Shown here: piece by piece, positions 10,031 through 21,875 of the stretch
How positions within the stretch are numbered: the first letter of the stretch is position 1
Layout: every line of letters begins with the position of its first letter
DNA from: Icerya purchasi
Lineage: Eukaryota; Arthropoda; Insecta; Hemiptera; Monophlebidae
Reading direction: 5' to 3'
DNA length: 64,000 bases
NCBI GenBank assembly: GCA_039619475.1
Contig: CM077115.1
Span: forward strand, 503,771,352 to 503,835,351
Program-made: the position numbers and the translations under genes
The notes under the pieces: generated by a model
Databases searched by the model: none
What the model was told of the DNA's origin: nothing
The model's input: only the letters and a program-made list of their open reading frames with translations

Positions 10031-12410
10031 CTTTATCTAATTAATTTTACAAAAAAAAAAACGAGACGCAGGTAGACTACATTTTTTAAATTTGTTCACT
10101 TGATAAAATAATTATACTTCTCGATGCATCGCCGATAGTATTTGAAATGATTATCTTATATTCGATCTACGGTCGGGCCTTATGTTGTTGCAGTGCCCAA
10201 AACTGCCCCGAGGGGTAAACTTGAATTCTAGTTATTCGGTTGTCCAGCTGTATCGGAGTCTGCTCGCCGGAAGATGATTCACGCCGCATCATCCTATACA
10301 GATAATATGCTAGTGACTGGGCGCGGTATGTGTGCGCGACTTTGTGCTGCCTGCGTACACGCGCACGATTGCGAACAGGTATCGATGAACTGCTCTGCTC
10401 TTTAATTTTCGGCTTGGTTTTTCGATTAAAATTATTCTATTCTCGCCGCGTTGCTTTAATCGTTAATTTTTAGAAATTTAATAAAAAATACTTCCTTTAG
10501 ATCTTCTCATTCGCTGGATGAGAGGCGACACAGAATGAAGGGGGAAAAAAAACATCGTAATAAACCATAATTTTCAGATTCTTCATCACCAATTTGATAT
10601 ACACCATTATATATCTGAAACAAGTTTTCTTTTTCTCTTTTTTTGGGATCGCCAGTCGAGGGCATTACCCAGCATTAATCTGACACGAGTTGATAAACAG
10701 CATTCAAATTAAGAAACTACTAACCCCCGTATGTTGTTAATCTGAAAAATGTGTATGATAAAGTTTGCTAAAAAAAATGAACGAACGAAATATATTAACG
10801 AAATTTCAGAAAACCTTAGAAGAGGCGAGTATATATATACTATTATACCGAAAGAGGTCTCTTATAAATGAAGCGGTAATTTAATTAAAAGAATATATTT
10901 ATTAATAACAGAAATGGGTTACTCCGAATTAATTGTTTTTAACTTAAAACCAATTGGTTATCGAACAAAAAATAATAGGAATTAAATTTAACGTTTATTG
11001 AAGTTTAAAATTTTCATTTATAAATATATATATATATATTATTAAATAAATAATATATATTTTTGTCACATCGGCCATAATTAACACTACCCCTGGGATA
11101 CTTTTCTTCAATTTTTTTTTTCTTTTACAAATAAATAAAACCAATCCCAGCAGCAGATAGCAACATATAACAATGTAACAATATACAATTTAGTTTACAC
11201 TTTCTATCTCTGATCGCCTCAGAATCTGAGTAGGTGATCTAAGCTCATGTAGTTGGGTCAGTGCTAACACCGAGCCCATTTAATAATTAAAAATAAAAAA
11301 AAAAAAAAAAATAGTTTAATACATAAGTGTATAAAAACTAATTGAATCTCTCTCATAAGCCATAATTGAACTTCTGTCGCTTCTCTTTACTTGGTAGCAT
11401 AAATATGCGCACTGTCCGTGAGCGTAGCATAACAATGACTGAAGCACGATTAATAATCATGAAAGGGAATATTTGCTTACACATGATGGAGACTCGTTAC
11501 AAAACAATTATTACGAGAGAAGCCCCCCCGCCCCTCTTCAGCAATATCTCAAATTTCTCCAAGCACTGCCTGCAGTGTACTCGTTAACATCCTACATATA
11601 TTAGAATTATCATTGAGATTAAGTTTTCTGAAAAATTTCTGATATCGTTGAGCAGCTTTCGACAAAAATTAATATTAGCTGTAATTGTCTGAAATGCGTA
11701 TGTAATACAACATGTTGCTGCTAGTAATGGGATTTTGTATCATAATCATTGTGCCTCCATGAGTTCCATCTGAATGGTAAACAGTGTATATATATATATA
11801 TATATAACTTGCGCCATATTTCAGGTACGTTTCAGTTATTTTTGCAACATTATCAACTACATTTTCATTTAAAAACCTTCTGAAATTATCCATTTTTTTT
11901 TTTGTGCGATTCCATTAGCATTGCACGTTATCGCTGAGTTTTCGGGTGTTGTCATATTTACGATAAATATCGATGATTTTCGATAGTATTGCAGCTTTTG
12001 GATTTATTACGAATTAAAATTCGGTTAAAAATGAATTTAATATTTTTGCGGCATCGGCGATTTATGATTCTTGATTTACCAATAACATAATTTTCGTAAG
12101 TGATTTTTTTAGCTAGCGCGTGTGACTGTACTACGTGTTGGCGTATGTTTATTATTATTTGATGGTGAATACGATTATTTCATCGATGTAGTATTTAATC
12201 GGATCTTTATTATAAGACCTACCGTAATAAATCTGTTGTTGATGATGAAACATTCTGTGTAACTAGCGCCGGGTCGTTATTTGTTCGTTCACCGTCTTCT
12301 TCCAGAGACCGGTATCCTGTTTACCGGGACGCGTTTAACAGAACATGAGGGCAGAATGCATTAATAGAATGACCAGAAATAATTGGTAGCGCTTGCATCG
12401 AATTATGCCA
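10031..12410. other. Non-coding stretch with a GC-richer island
   Basis: 10,160-10,400 is richer in GC and CpG than its surroundings. The rest is AT-rich, with (TA)n at 11,029-11,040 and 11,787-11,807. Frames are short and unrecognised. Confidence 0.4.
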
Positions 12411-12412
12411 CT

Positions 12413-12414
<2 letters not shown>

Positions 12415-12443
<29 letters not shown>
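12415..12443. repeat. Poly-T tract
   Basis: A nearly pure T run of about 28 bases. It could be a retroposon tail on the minus strand, but no adjoining element body was recognised. Confidence 0.8.
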
Positions 12444-13300
12444 GGTTTCGCTTCACACTACGGCATATTTAGTAGTCTAGTTCGAAAATTTTATCGCTAT
12501 TTTCTGAAGTGGAAGCTCGGTTTTAATTTTTTAAATATTTACGATACGCGTAACACTTGGAAACCGTTTTCTTCTATAGGATTTTTAATCTCTATCATAT
12601 GACCAAAGTGTAATTCTTAATATCGCTCTTTTTTTATCTTCCCTCGCGGTGCTGCTAGTGTACTTGTTGTTTTTTTCCTGTTGGATTAAAATTATCATCT
12701 CTTTTTTCTGAAGTACTTAAAATCGGCAACGTCAAGGGAACAACAGCCAGTACGATATCAGCTCGCGATTTCAAATGGCCGCACACTTGAAAAGAAAACA
12801 TTGATTAACGCTCAACTCCAACACAACTGGGATAATTCGATTAAATAACATATTCCAAACTGCGATTTTCAGAGATAAAAAATAGGCCAAATTAATCGAA
12901 AAATTAGTAGTAGCCTTAATAAAAATACTCTAGGAATGGAAAAGATTTGTAACGTGTTTAAAATAAAAAGCTGGAATCACCTACAAACACACGTCTATTT
13001 TAGAGCATTAATGAAAACCGGGCGATAGTAGAAAACCCCAATTTTTCTTGAATTCATTACGTTCCCACTGATTACATAAGGCTCTCACGAATGATAATAA
13101 CGGGTGTTTTGTATAGATTCTTAGTTTTCCGCGTTCTGATCTGATCAGTAGAACCTCTGTACGCACTTGTGAAACAGGTCGGTGGACGTTTCCAAGCCGG
13201 TGAATTACGAGACACGCGCGGTCACTAAATCTTTGACAGCCGAAGAGGTTCTAGGTGCAAAAATTGATCGCAGACTGTGCATAGCATACGATGTAAATAG
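12444..13300. other. Non-coding stretch, nothing recognised
   Basis: No frame with a recognisable motif. The last ~150 bases may be the badly decayed 5' part of the mariner relic that follows. Confidence 0.35.
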
Positions 13301-13304
13301 CATT

Positions 13305-13845
13305 ATGACGCGTAAGTGTGTCTCAGAGTCAAACTAGTAAAGTGTGAATAATGAAAGGTCCGCCCCAAAGCCAAAACTGAAGGCTCTGCCGGAAGGTTCT
13401 TGCAACCATCTTCTGGAACCGGCACGGACTCCTACTGTTGTAATTTCGTACACAGAAGGATGCGATTACACTTACCGTGACACTCATTTGGCACTTTATC
13501 GAGCGATCAATCGGAAGCGACGTGGTTGCAGTCTAGAGAGCAGTGCTTTTGCACAATAATGCGCGATCGCATACGTCTGTTCTCGTTCGCGTGTGAATTA
13601 AAAATCAAAATTGGGACGAATTTTCACATTCACCCTACTCGCCTGATGTGGCAGCACTTTTGGATTTTCACGTTTTCCCCATTTGAAGTGCGTGGAAAAC
13701 GTTTCGTAACAGACGACGAGATTATGGAGGCAGTAACGAAATTTTTCGCTAAATGCTCCGGCCAGTTTTACTATGATGGTATCGTTAAACTCGGTATGAT
13801 AAATGCCTTAATGTTTTTGGAAATGACGTCGAAAAATATTTGTGG
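13305..13845 (+). pseudogene. Decayed mariner transposase (C-terminal half)
   Basis: Three frames must be combined. Successive blocks read ESN..SVNNERSAPKPKLK (the region after the first catalytic Asp), a block like VLATIFWNRHGLL, RAINRKRRG, then LHNNARSHTS around the second catalytic position (Asp replaced by Asn), SHSPYSPDVAALDFHVF around the third Asp, then RGKRFVTDDEIMEAVTKFFA and finally DKCLNVFGNDVEKY, the usual C-terminus of mariner transposases. At least two stops and several frameshifts are present, so it is not functional. It is a different lineage from the intact mariner at 45.9 kb. No terminal repeats could be located. Confidence 0.75.
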
Positions 13846-14290
13846 TTTCGTATCCGCATTGTTGGTGACGTGAATTAAAGTCTCCGATGTATCGAACAGG
13901 ATGGGGTTTCGGCGATAGAACCATGCTTTCCCATCGTTCAGAAGACGGCTTGTATACGTTTTGTATATGACCATTTCTTGAATTCGAATACCCGCAGCAT
14001 ACGCGGACGATTAACATCAAGCTTTTCTGGTGAAGTTTTTAAGATCTTCTTTAACAAAAGTGGCTATGCCATGTTTTTCGTGTCCTTTAAAGCTTATTAG
14101 AGTACATCGAGGAATTTTAAGTCGTTGCTTGTCGCATTCTTTTATGTGCGTTTCTTGAATTGCCAGTACATCGGACCTATATTTTCACCGTGAGATTACT
14201 GAGTATTTCGCCCTTTGCTCTTGTAAAACCTTCTGCCTTTACAAAAAAACATATATTCCGTACGGTTTCAGAGTAGTCTAATTTTGTTTT
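13846..14290 (-). pseudogene. LINE apurinic endonuclease domain relic
   Basis: The minus strand reads through frameshifts as a non-LTR retrotransposon endonuclease: SDVLAIQETHIKE (motif with the catalytic Glu), HGIATFVKEDL, NGHIQNVYKPSSE and YIGDFNSRHQQCGY (the GDFN catalytic block). These occur in the order and spacing of the exonuclease-endonuclease-phosphatase fold at the N-terminus of LINE ORF2. No reverse transcriptase follows, because the mariner relic abuts its downstream end at about 13,845. Stops interrupt it. The clade looks Jockey- or I-like, but that is uncertain. Confidence 0.6.
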
Positions 14291-14685
14291 TGTTTCATCC
14301 GAGAGTGCCCTTAGAGGATCTGTTCTGTTTTAGCCGGGAGCCCTGAAAAAAGAACTGTTTAGTTTCCGTAATGGTAGCCGGGAGGTCTTACAACGTTCGG
14401 CTCTCGTGAGTGATGACACACATTCGTTAAGCGTTTAAAGTGCGCTCGTAACAGGAAGGGCCACGCGAGAAGGCTGTCACCATCCTAATAAAAAATAAAT
14501 AACGTCGAAAAGTTAAGGGGTATTTCTTCGGTATTTTTTTCATAATTTTTGGATGCCTGCCATTTTCAAAGACGACATGTCACGTTACTTATTGAACGCC
14601 CCTCGTAGATATATAACTCGAGATCTTTCGGACCTGATTATCGATGGTCCTCGGTTACTGAATGGTAGAGTTATTTTATAATACA
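14291..14685. other. Non-coding stretch, nothing recognised
   Basis: No coding signal. Short GC-rich stretches near 14,330-14,480 may be more of the LINE relic's 5' region. Confidence 0.35.
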
Positions 14686-14928
14686 TAGAAAAAAGTAAAT
14701 TTCAATATCAAAAAATTGTAGAAAAAATCGTTACGGAATACGTAACGTTTTTCTCTGTTACGATTTAAAGTCAACTGCCGCGGAAAACGAAAATTATTAT
14801 TATTTCTTAAGAGTAAAATTAATAATAATTTTCATTTTCCACGGCAACTGATCTCAAATCGTAACAGAGAAAAATTCTGTAACGATTTTTTCTACAATTT
14901 TTGATACTGAAATTTACCTTTTTTCCAT
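14686..14928. repeat. Palindromic MITE-like foldback (~243 bp)
   Basis: The two halves are imperfect reverse complements over about 105 bases each: 'gtaaatttcaatatcaaaa' near the left edge pairs with 'ttttgatactgaaatttac' near the right, and 'gttacgattt' pairs with 'aaatcgtaac' inside. The loop is about 16 bases near 14,810. No clear target duplication was found, although 'gatctttcggacct' and 'gatccttcggactct' flank it at a distance. Confidence 0.75.
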
Positions 14929-15655
14929 CGGTTTCAAGTATACTAATACCGATATATATTTATATCGATCCTTCGGACTCTGGAACCCCCCCGGACGGTA
15001 TATAATTCTTATGGAAAAGCGTTTCATTTTTTGATCTTAATCAAAAAAATCGTTGAAAACGATAAATTTTTAATCTACTCCACTTCTGTAAGCTTCAGAG
15101 AATCCGCTTTCCTAGAGTTATACCACCCGCATTGGAGGCGCACAGATTCATTAATATATATATATATATGTGTGTGTTATATTGTTCGCTATAATTACTT
15201 AATTAAATTTATTTAATTATAATTGTTTACACCGCGTAATCATCATTTCGCTATAATCGTTTAATTATAATTATTTAATAGACTGTTGCGAGAAGTTCAT
15301 TAGCATTCTTCACTTTTTTTTTTAAAGATTGTAATTCGGCAAAAAACTGTTTTAAAAAATAATTCCCGAAGAATTTATTACCCTTTTCTTCTCGCAATAT
15401 CAGCAGCGTGTCGTCGTGGTTGCTCGCAAAAACTCAGCAGCAAAAAAGCTAATTTGAAATAGACAGAGATAGTCGAAGCAGCCTAGATGAAAAGGAAGAA
15501 CCCTTTTAAAATCATGTCTATGCCGGTTTAATAATCATCGGATTACGTGTGGCCAAGCTGAAAGAGGAAGCAGAAAAAAGGTAAGATTTCCGAATATGTT
15601 AATATTATTTCGCATGTTCGGACGTATTTAAGAAATAATTGTCTAAGTCGAAAAT
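14929..15655. other. AT-rich non-coding stretch
   Basis: Contains (TA)n/(TG)n at 15,153-15,177 and two imperfect copies of a 'ttcgctataat..ttaattataatt' motif at about 15,184-15,282. No genes seen. Confidence 0.5.
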
Positions 15656-15659
15656 AAAA

Positions 15660-16260
15660 TGTTTCACCAAGTCCGTTTACGGTTCAGCGATCTAAGCGCA
15701 GACAAACGCGCCGGTTACAATCTGAGCATATTATTTTGTAACGATTGTCGTGTTTAACAGATTGTGACCTTTTAATTAAGCGACCGCCTCGATGCATATT
15801 AAAACATATCCATCCAGAGAATAAAAACGACTCGAGCCGTTCAAAGTTTAAAAATAATAAACATCTGGTCGGTTTGTTGCTTTTTTTCGAAACGCCGCCG
15901 GTCCTGGTCGCCGCGATTACGCTAATTAAAAGCGATTTTGCCGAGGACGAGAGCTTCATTAACATTAATGTGCTCTTCGCGATTCCATCCTAATTAATGC
16001 TACTAATCGCCTAATAGGGGTTCAATTTTCCGAAAGTGAAAAACAGCCAACGACAATGGTGCGCGCGCAGCATAAACCGTTGAAATTTTACTAATATTCA
16101 CCGCCGTGGCCTCACAACGGGGCAGTAGTAATGGGTTTTGCAGTGTCACGAAATTTCGTTCGAAATGCTTAAAATCTCGACCCCTCACCTTCGCCACTTG
16201 ATGAATTAACTCCCGCTGGTGGACAGTTGCTCCTCCTGCCCGGTTGCGTAGCAATTCACA
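15660..16260. promoter_or_regulatory. CpG-rich, homeodomain-site-rich island, candidate enhancer
   Basis: The sequence is non-repetitive and markedly richer in GC and CpG than its surroundings, yet holds several TAATTA-type cores (TTTTAATTAAGCG, GCTAATTAAAAGCG, CCTAATTAATGC) and a TTTGCATATT-like context near 15,795. Short frames on both strands do not look like protein. Such composition is common in developmental enhancers of insects, but this is inference without alignment. Confidence 0.35.
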
Positions 16261-17385
16261 AATCTTAGCATTTGTGCAGATTCATTCGGGATATCTTTGT
16301 CATGATATTAATAGGGAATTCAACAGTTTCCTTAAGACGACAAATCTCGGCGCTAGTTTTAAATTTAAAAAAAGAAAGTGCCACCGGAAGAATGAACAAA
16401 ATTAAACCGATTATTAATTTGATTAATCATCATTTTCAAATCTCGAAGAATCTACAAAAATCGACGGATTTCTTAATAAACATTTTTAAAGGAAAGCAAC
16501 AAAAAAAAAAACGAAAAAAAAACGCATTTTAAATGCATCTCTAAATGGTTATCCGTACGTCGTGCGTGTAGATACTATTGCCAGAATTTTGTAACATTCG
16601 CAGTCCCGTAAATGAAACGTATTTCTTTTTCTTTCTTTTTCAACACCCCCAAAGATGGAAAGGTACTCTCTATAAGTACCGTGAAGATTCAAACATTTTA
16701 CGATAATCGTGTGTGTGTGTGTGTGTGTTTTTAAAAATAAGTATAAAAAAATCGCTCCATCACGATTTAGAATTTGTATCTGTTCACATATTGTTTTAGC
16801 TGATGATGGGTTATGCCCGAAAACGTTACTAAGTAAGAAAATTTATCTTATTTGTTCGTTATAATTGTTTATCATATCTGTTGATATTAACTTATTATAC
16901 TTAAATATTTATGTGATTATGTCGCATACAGAGTTTTATGACATACATTTTCGCTTGATCAATCGGAATCATTTGTTTCGCGTCGGTCGATACGTATTGC
17001 TGAACTACCTCGACGCAATCGCATTTTACGTATTTTAACCTTTTTATTTTTTTCCTAATATTTCGAGAAAATTCGAATAAAGAAAACAAAAAAAGAGAGG
17101 TAAAAATCGTGAAATACAATATACACGAGTGACACTCTAAGGCTGGGAACAAAGTGCGAGAAATATGTTTTTTAATTTTAAAAAGAACATTTTAAGAAAT
17201 CGCGTGTGTTTGTGGGCTGTATTCCGGGGACTTCGAGGGCGCTGTCCAAATTCCGATTTGTTAATACTCCCTTATCGTCCTTGAACTTTTTATAAGGAAT
17301 TATTTTTATTATATGAACTCTATTTTGTTGTTAGTGATCCACATTGGCGTGCGCACGTGTCCTCGCGGCTCTGAGAAATGTGACC
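16261..17385. other. Non-coding stretch
   Basis: AT-rich with A-runs near 16,500 and a (GT)n tract at 16,711-16,728. No recognisable gene. Confidence 0.4.
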
Positions 17386-17389
17386 GTTG

Positions 17390-17560
17390 TTGACGAATTT
17401 TCTCGGAGACGTGTCACGCTTTCTCTGCAGGAAGTAAATTTTGTTATCATCTCGGGGAGGCCGTAGCCGGCGCCGGTTGATTTTGCGACACAAATGCGTG
17501 TATAAGCTAATCGGGAAGTTATTGCATGTGCCCGAACAACCGGTTTCACAGGGTGTTGCC
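17390..17560. promoter_or_regulatory. Small CpG-rich island, candidate regulatory element
   Basis: About 170 bases with dense CpG (including 'gtagccggcgccggttga') between AT-rich flanks. Frames across it on minus lack motifs. The regulatory role is speculative. Confidence 0.2.
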
Positions 17561-17890
17561 AACTTTTCCTCTTTTTCTTTTTTGCTTTCTCTTTTTTCTT
17601 AAATAAAATCATCCTATATAATTACTTCTGTAGCGCCACGACCTTTAAGGTAAGATAAAAAGGGCAAAAAAAAAAAAAAACAAAAAAACATTTAGTAGTA
17701 AAACGAGAACGTTATGTGTACAAATCACTTTTCGTTCGAAAATGTCTAGGGCATATATATATATAGAAATAAAAATCTGATAACAACAGCAGATGGCCTA
17801 TGATAATAGACACACCTTTTCATCTGCGTTCTAGAATACATTTTCCCTTCTGAAGGAATATAAAACACCTTTAGAAAATGTAAAATAATC

Positions 17891-17929
<39 letters not shown>

Positions 17930-19685
17930 ATAATACTAGTAGTAAAAGTATGTACTTAGGTCGATTATAATACAATTATTTCATGAAAGAAGATGCTGTT
18001 CTTGTATCTAGCCCGAAGATGTTGCGAAGCAGCTGGCTTATAGGAGAACACAGACGCTTAGAATAAAACGGGGAAAAAAAATAAACCGGGCGCGCTTAGG
18101 CATTCGTTCTCTTTGTGGTTTTCTACATTCGAATATTTTCATTTATTTCTCTTATTTTTGTTATTTTCTAATTACTATTTTTATTCATTTATTTATTTTT
18201 TATTTTTTTATTTTTTTTTTTTTCGTTAAAACCAGAAATAATCAATCAGCAATGAATAAGAGAAACACCCTGTTAGAGAAATCATCGATTTTTTCTAAGT
18301 TTCAGCGATGATGATATCTTTTTCTTCTTTATCACTAGGTTACTATAAAAACGCTTGCTTACGACAAAATAGAAAATAAATGGAAATTATTAATAATTGA
18401 AAATTGTTTTTATTCGCGAAATTCATTAATATATAAATATTTTTAGTGTTTTTACATGCGCGAGATTATTAAAAATAATATTAATTATTCCGACGATAAA
18501 TACTTTTTTTTTCTTTCTACGTTAAAAACCGAAAAAAAAAAAAAAAAAAAAAAAAAGTTTCCCAACGAAATTCAATAACAAAATTACACGAGTTCGGCCA
18601 AAAGACGGGAAAAAAGAGCGTTCAGTTTGAAATAACATAATCTATTTTCTCTAATATGCATACTCAAATACAGTACGAATTTCTAGATTCAATGAAATTT
18701 AGCATTTCAAAATTAACTACACATAGCGCTGTTTTTATCGAGATTTATTCTTTACTCACGCTCCGACGACTCGATTTTTTTCAATGCAACATCGACAATT
18801 TTTCATAATTTTTTAATTGCTCGAGCGTTGTTTAGTATTTCCGAAACGATGGTAAATTCTAAAAAACACCTTTCTCGAGCCGGTAATTTAATATTTCAAA
18901 ATGCAACGGTAAAATAATAATATCGTTTAAAAAACGCTTCGCGGCAACTAAAAATGTGTGTAACGTGGCAAATACTAAACACTATCGTTTTTTTTTCTTG
19001 TTTTTTTTTTTTTTTTGTTTTCTCAATAATGGATTTGTAATTCGTGTAATATGCGAGAATGATGCTTAATAATTAGAGGTTTATTCATTATCGTTACCAA
19101 TGAAAAGTGGAAAAATCGTTGCAATCTTTACCCCACTTTTATTAATTTCCGTCAGCGGATTTTGAGGAAATTCATGCTTTACGATCAATTGCGGATCTGC
19201 ACAGACCATGAATAGATATATATCATCGCGATAGACATGTCTTCTGCCGTACGGGGGATATTCGAATGCGGACGTGATCATCGGGAAAATCGTACGAATC
19301 GTATCGTGTATTGGATTTTCAGTAATAGCCTCCTCTGCAGAATGATTTCCGTTATACTGATTTTGTTACGGGCCATGAGTTATATATATATATATATTTA
19401 ATAGGAATGTCGGACGGGTTTTTTCAAAGGAATTTCATTACATTGAAGGATTAAACGGATTCAGTTTTTAATTTCGTGTTACGTGCCAAATCAACAATCG
19501 CAAGTTTGTTTCAAACGAAATCGGGTTATTAGTCAGCTGCAATCTAAAAAAGTACCCAAATCAGAGGTATGTTTTTCGGAGTTGTCAAGTAAATTCTAGG
19601 TTTATACCTAATCTGAAATTGAATACTGGTTATAGCGCGGAATTAGTTTTTGAGAAGTAAAGGCGGATTCCAAATAGAAACGTTC
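17561..19685. other. AT-rich non-coding stretch with microsatellites
   Basis: Poly-A at 17,668 and 18,533-18,556, (TAA)n at 17,900-17,928, poly-T near 18,206-18,223 and 19,000-19,017, and (TA)n at 19,381-19,397. No coding motif. Confidence 0.5.
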
Positions 19686-19689
19686 TACA

Positions 19690-19745
19690 GATCCACTAAG
19701 CTTAGTACATTACGAAGAGCTTAATTTCACAATCCCCGACACCCT
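19690..19745 (-). repeat. ~50-bp dispersed repeat (copy 1)
   Basis: On minus this reads 'cagggtgtcggggattgtga' followed by A, ATTAAG and, further on, ACTAAGC. It matches 55,746-55,790 on plus over about 45 bases. It is probably the end of an unidentified transposon; the 'cagggtgtc' start resembles but does not equal the mariner tip at 45.85 kb. Confidence 0.5.
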
Positions 19746-20039
19746 GTCAAGCGTGTGGGGGGACGTCTTTATTTTACTTTACATAAGAACGTACCCGGGG
19801 CTACAACATTTGATAAAACATTAAAGTGGTGAGAACATAACATCGCCCGGAGAATCAATCAAACTATACCGGCTTTATATAAATTAAAACAAGTTATGAA
19901 TTATAAAAATCGAAGGGACTGTATTTTTTGAAACATTAATAATGTCCCGAATCAAATATAAAGAAATTGAAATTTGTGGAGAAACAAAAAAAAAAAAAAT
20001 CCGAGTTAAAATCAGTAAGTTGCCGCCGAAAAGATGTTT

Positions 20040-20757
20040 AAAACTAGTTCTACCAAACTGGAGAAAAGCGAATAGCCTTTTGGCCCTTAGGAACAGTCAC
20101 TTTAAGTATCATAGCCACTCACTGATATTCGAAATCAAATTAAAACTCACCAACATTCGGGACAATGGGGGGGGGGGGGTACAGTAAAGTTTTGTTGGAT
20201 CCCTAGTCACTGTGGGATCATTTTGAACGAGGTGGTGGATCAGGCAGCTAAAGACGCGCTGTCTGGGATGAGATAATATATATGCCTACATTCCATCAAC
20301 GGATCTTTCAAGAGAAGGTTAAAAGAAGGTAACTTAACCGAATGGGAAAATATTATCGACAATGCGCCTAGTGTGGGCAGGTCTTACGAATTGGTCCAAT
20401 CGACTCTTCCAGTTAGAATCCCTGGTATTACAATATCTCTAATATTCCGGATAGTTTGGTGCGAAGGTTTGTAACTACTTCCGTACGGGGCATAGCTGGG
20501 TGCGACTAAATTTTAGGGTTGAAACACCTCTACATTCCAACTGTAATGAACATTTTAGCACGGTTTATCGTAAGGAAATTAATCACCTGTTGTTTAATTG
20601 TGAAACACTAGCCGGAGACAGAGTCTTCCTTTTGGAGGATTTAAAGGCCTCCGACTTGTTTCCCCTCCTTACTGTATTTTTCCTTTACTCGCTTCAGGTA
20701 ATCGCGCGTTGATAATAATATTTACGTTTATTAGAAGGAGTGGGATCATTATTTAAA
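20040..20757 (+). pseudogene. LINE RNase H and C-terminal finger relic
   Basis: Frameshifted plus-strand reading gives SLLALRNSHFKYHSHSLIF, then KFCWIPSHCGIILNEVVDQA, the diagnostic WxPSHxGI.xNE..D..A end of a LINE RNase H domain, then a C-terminal tail with EINHLLFNCE, which fits the terminal Cys/His finger. G-rich slippage (a G11 run near 20,167) separates the RNase H halves. It is 5' truncated: no reverse transcriptase precedes it. Its own 3' end appears to be at 21,700-21,875, which carries the same 3' sequence as the LINE at 55.9-57.5 kb, so later insertions split it. Confidence 0.65.
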
Positions 20758-20830
20758 GTTTTCTTTTTTTTTTGTTTGTTTTTATGACCCGGCTTCAGTT
20801 AACTATCAAGCCATTTGGCCATCATGAATA
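20758..20830 (-). mobile_element. Short LINE/SINE 3' tail (family with GCCGGGTC end)
   Basis: On minus it reads 'gatggccaaatggcttgata', then 'gttaactgaagccgggtc', then an A-rich tail. Copies of the same end occur at 21,344-21,390 (plus) and 37,822-37,865 (minus). Heavily 5' truncated insertion; the body is not recognised. Confidence 0.6.
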
Positions 20831-21340
20831 GTACCGGTGCAGTTAGATGTAATAGCGCAAAGAAATTTCAGACTATAAAGTAAATATATAAAAATAATAT
20901 AGATTTAAAGAAGGGGAAAAATTTAGGAGAGGGAAGGAAAGGAATCAAACAAATAAGGTAAATAAAATAAAGTATTATTAGATCCTAGCCACTGTGCTGC
21001 TACATTTTTTCTTGCTTATTTCCTAATGTTTTGCTGTTCAGTCGTGATCAAGTGCCACTTTGGTTACGATATGGCCAGTTTATCGTGTTCTATTTATCTT
21101 ATTTCGGCATCCGTGTGATCCACGATGGCCATGGTTGTTGCAAAAGTCTGTTACAAAAAGCAAGTTCCGCAACTTCTTTTTGTGTTTTTATAATGGCACT
21201 ACGGATCCTTAAATAACGACATAATGATAATAGTAATAATAATAGTAATAATAATAGTAATAATAATAATAATAATGGAAAAGTAAATAGTAGAGTTGAA
21301 AAGTTAAAATTTGATAAAAGGGTAGTTAATATAAATGAAT
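20831..21340. other. Non-coding stretch with TAA/TAG microsatellite
   Basis: Imperfect (TAA)n/(TAG)n runs at about 21,226-21,277. The rest is unrecognised and may be the body of the short plus-strand element ending at 21,390. Confidence 0.4.
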
Positions 21341-21391
21341 GGTTTAGTTGATGGCCAAATGGTTTTACGCCGGGTCTAAAAAAAAAAAAAT
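21341..21391 (+). mobile_element. LINE/SINE 3' tail, same family, plus orientation
   Basis: 'gttgatggccaaatggtttt' then 'acgccgggtct' followed by a 13-base A-run. It has the same terminal block as the minus copy at 20,758-20,830, so two copies lie in inverted orientation ~0.6 kb apart. Confidence 0.55.
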
Positions 21392-21526
21392 TGATAAAAC
21401 TCTACTGGGTAATGTAGCAAAACGGAATTAGAGACGAATGAAATTATACGCAAAGTATAAAATAAAAATAGGGCTGATTACACGGTACGAGTCGAAAAGA
21501 AAAAGGAAAAGGGGTCAGACTGGAGG

Positions 21527-21625
21527 AAAATCTTTTTTTTTTTTTTTTTTCTCCTACCCTGGGCGCGCCAGCGGCCTTGACCCAACAACATGAAAAATTA
21601 ACAGTTATAACTAAATAACCATCTA
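21527..21625 (-). mobile_element. 3' tail of the LINE family found at 38.0-38.7 kb
   Basis: On minus: 'catgttgttgggtcaaggcc' then 'gctggcgcgcccagggtagg' then a poly-A tract (poly-T at 21,533-21,550 on plus). This is essentially the same ~75-base 3' end as 38,606-38,681. Only the tail is present, i.e. extreme 5' truncation. Confidence 0.8.
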
Positions 21626-21699
21626 CCATGTGGTCTTCTTACGTTTTGCTTCGTTTCGGTTCTTCAATTCAGCATAAATGCGGTTGAGATGTGTATCAT

Positions 21700-21875
21700 A
21701 TATGCTAGATTAAGGAATTAGAATACAAAGCAGAATTTAAGCTCACACAGAGCCTGCATTAATGTAATAAACGGTTAAAATGTTGTAATTCATGAATACA
21801 CGATATAATTATATCGGGAACCCACAAACGGAACCAAGGTCTTTTGGGATCCACAAATTATTTTAAAAAAAAAAC
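21700..21875 (+). mobile_element. LINE 3' end (family of the 55.9 kb copy)
   Basis: 'aatgttgtaatt' and 'tatcgggaacccacaaacgg' followed by an A10 run align with the 3' end at 57,340-57,458 ('tatcgggaacccatagacgg'). Likely the displaced 3' end of the LINE relic at 20,040-20,757. Confidence 0.6.

Noticed and set aside
16003..16254. 83-codon minus frame in the candidate enhancer
   Set aside because: CpG-rich non-coding DNA has fewer stops; no motif and no supporting partner exon.
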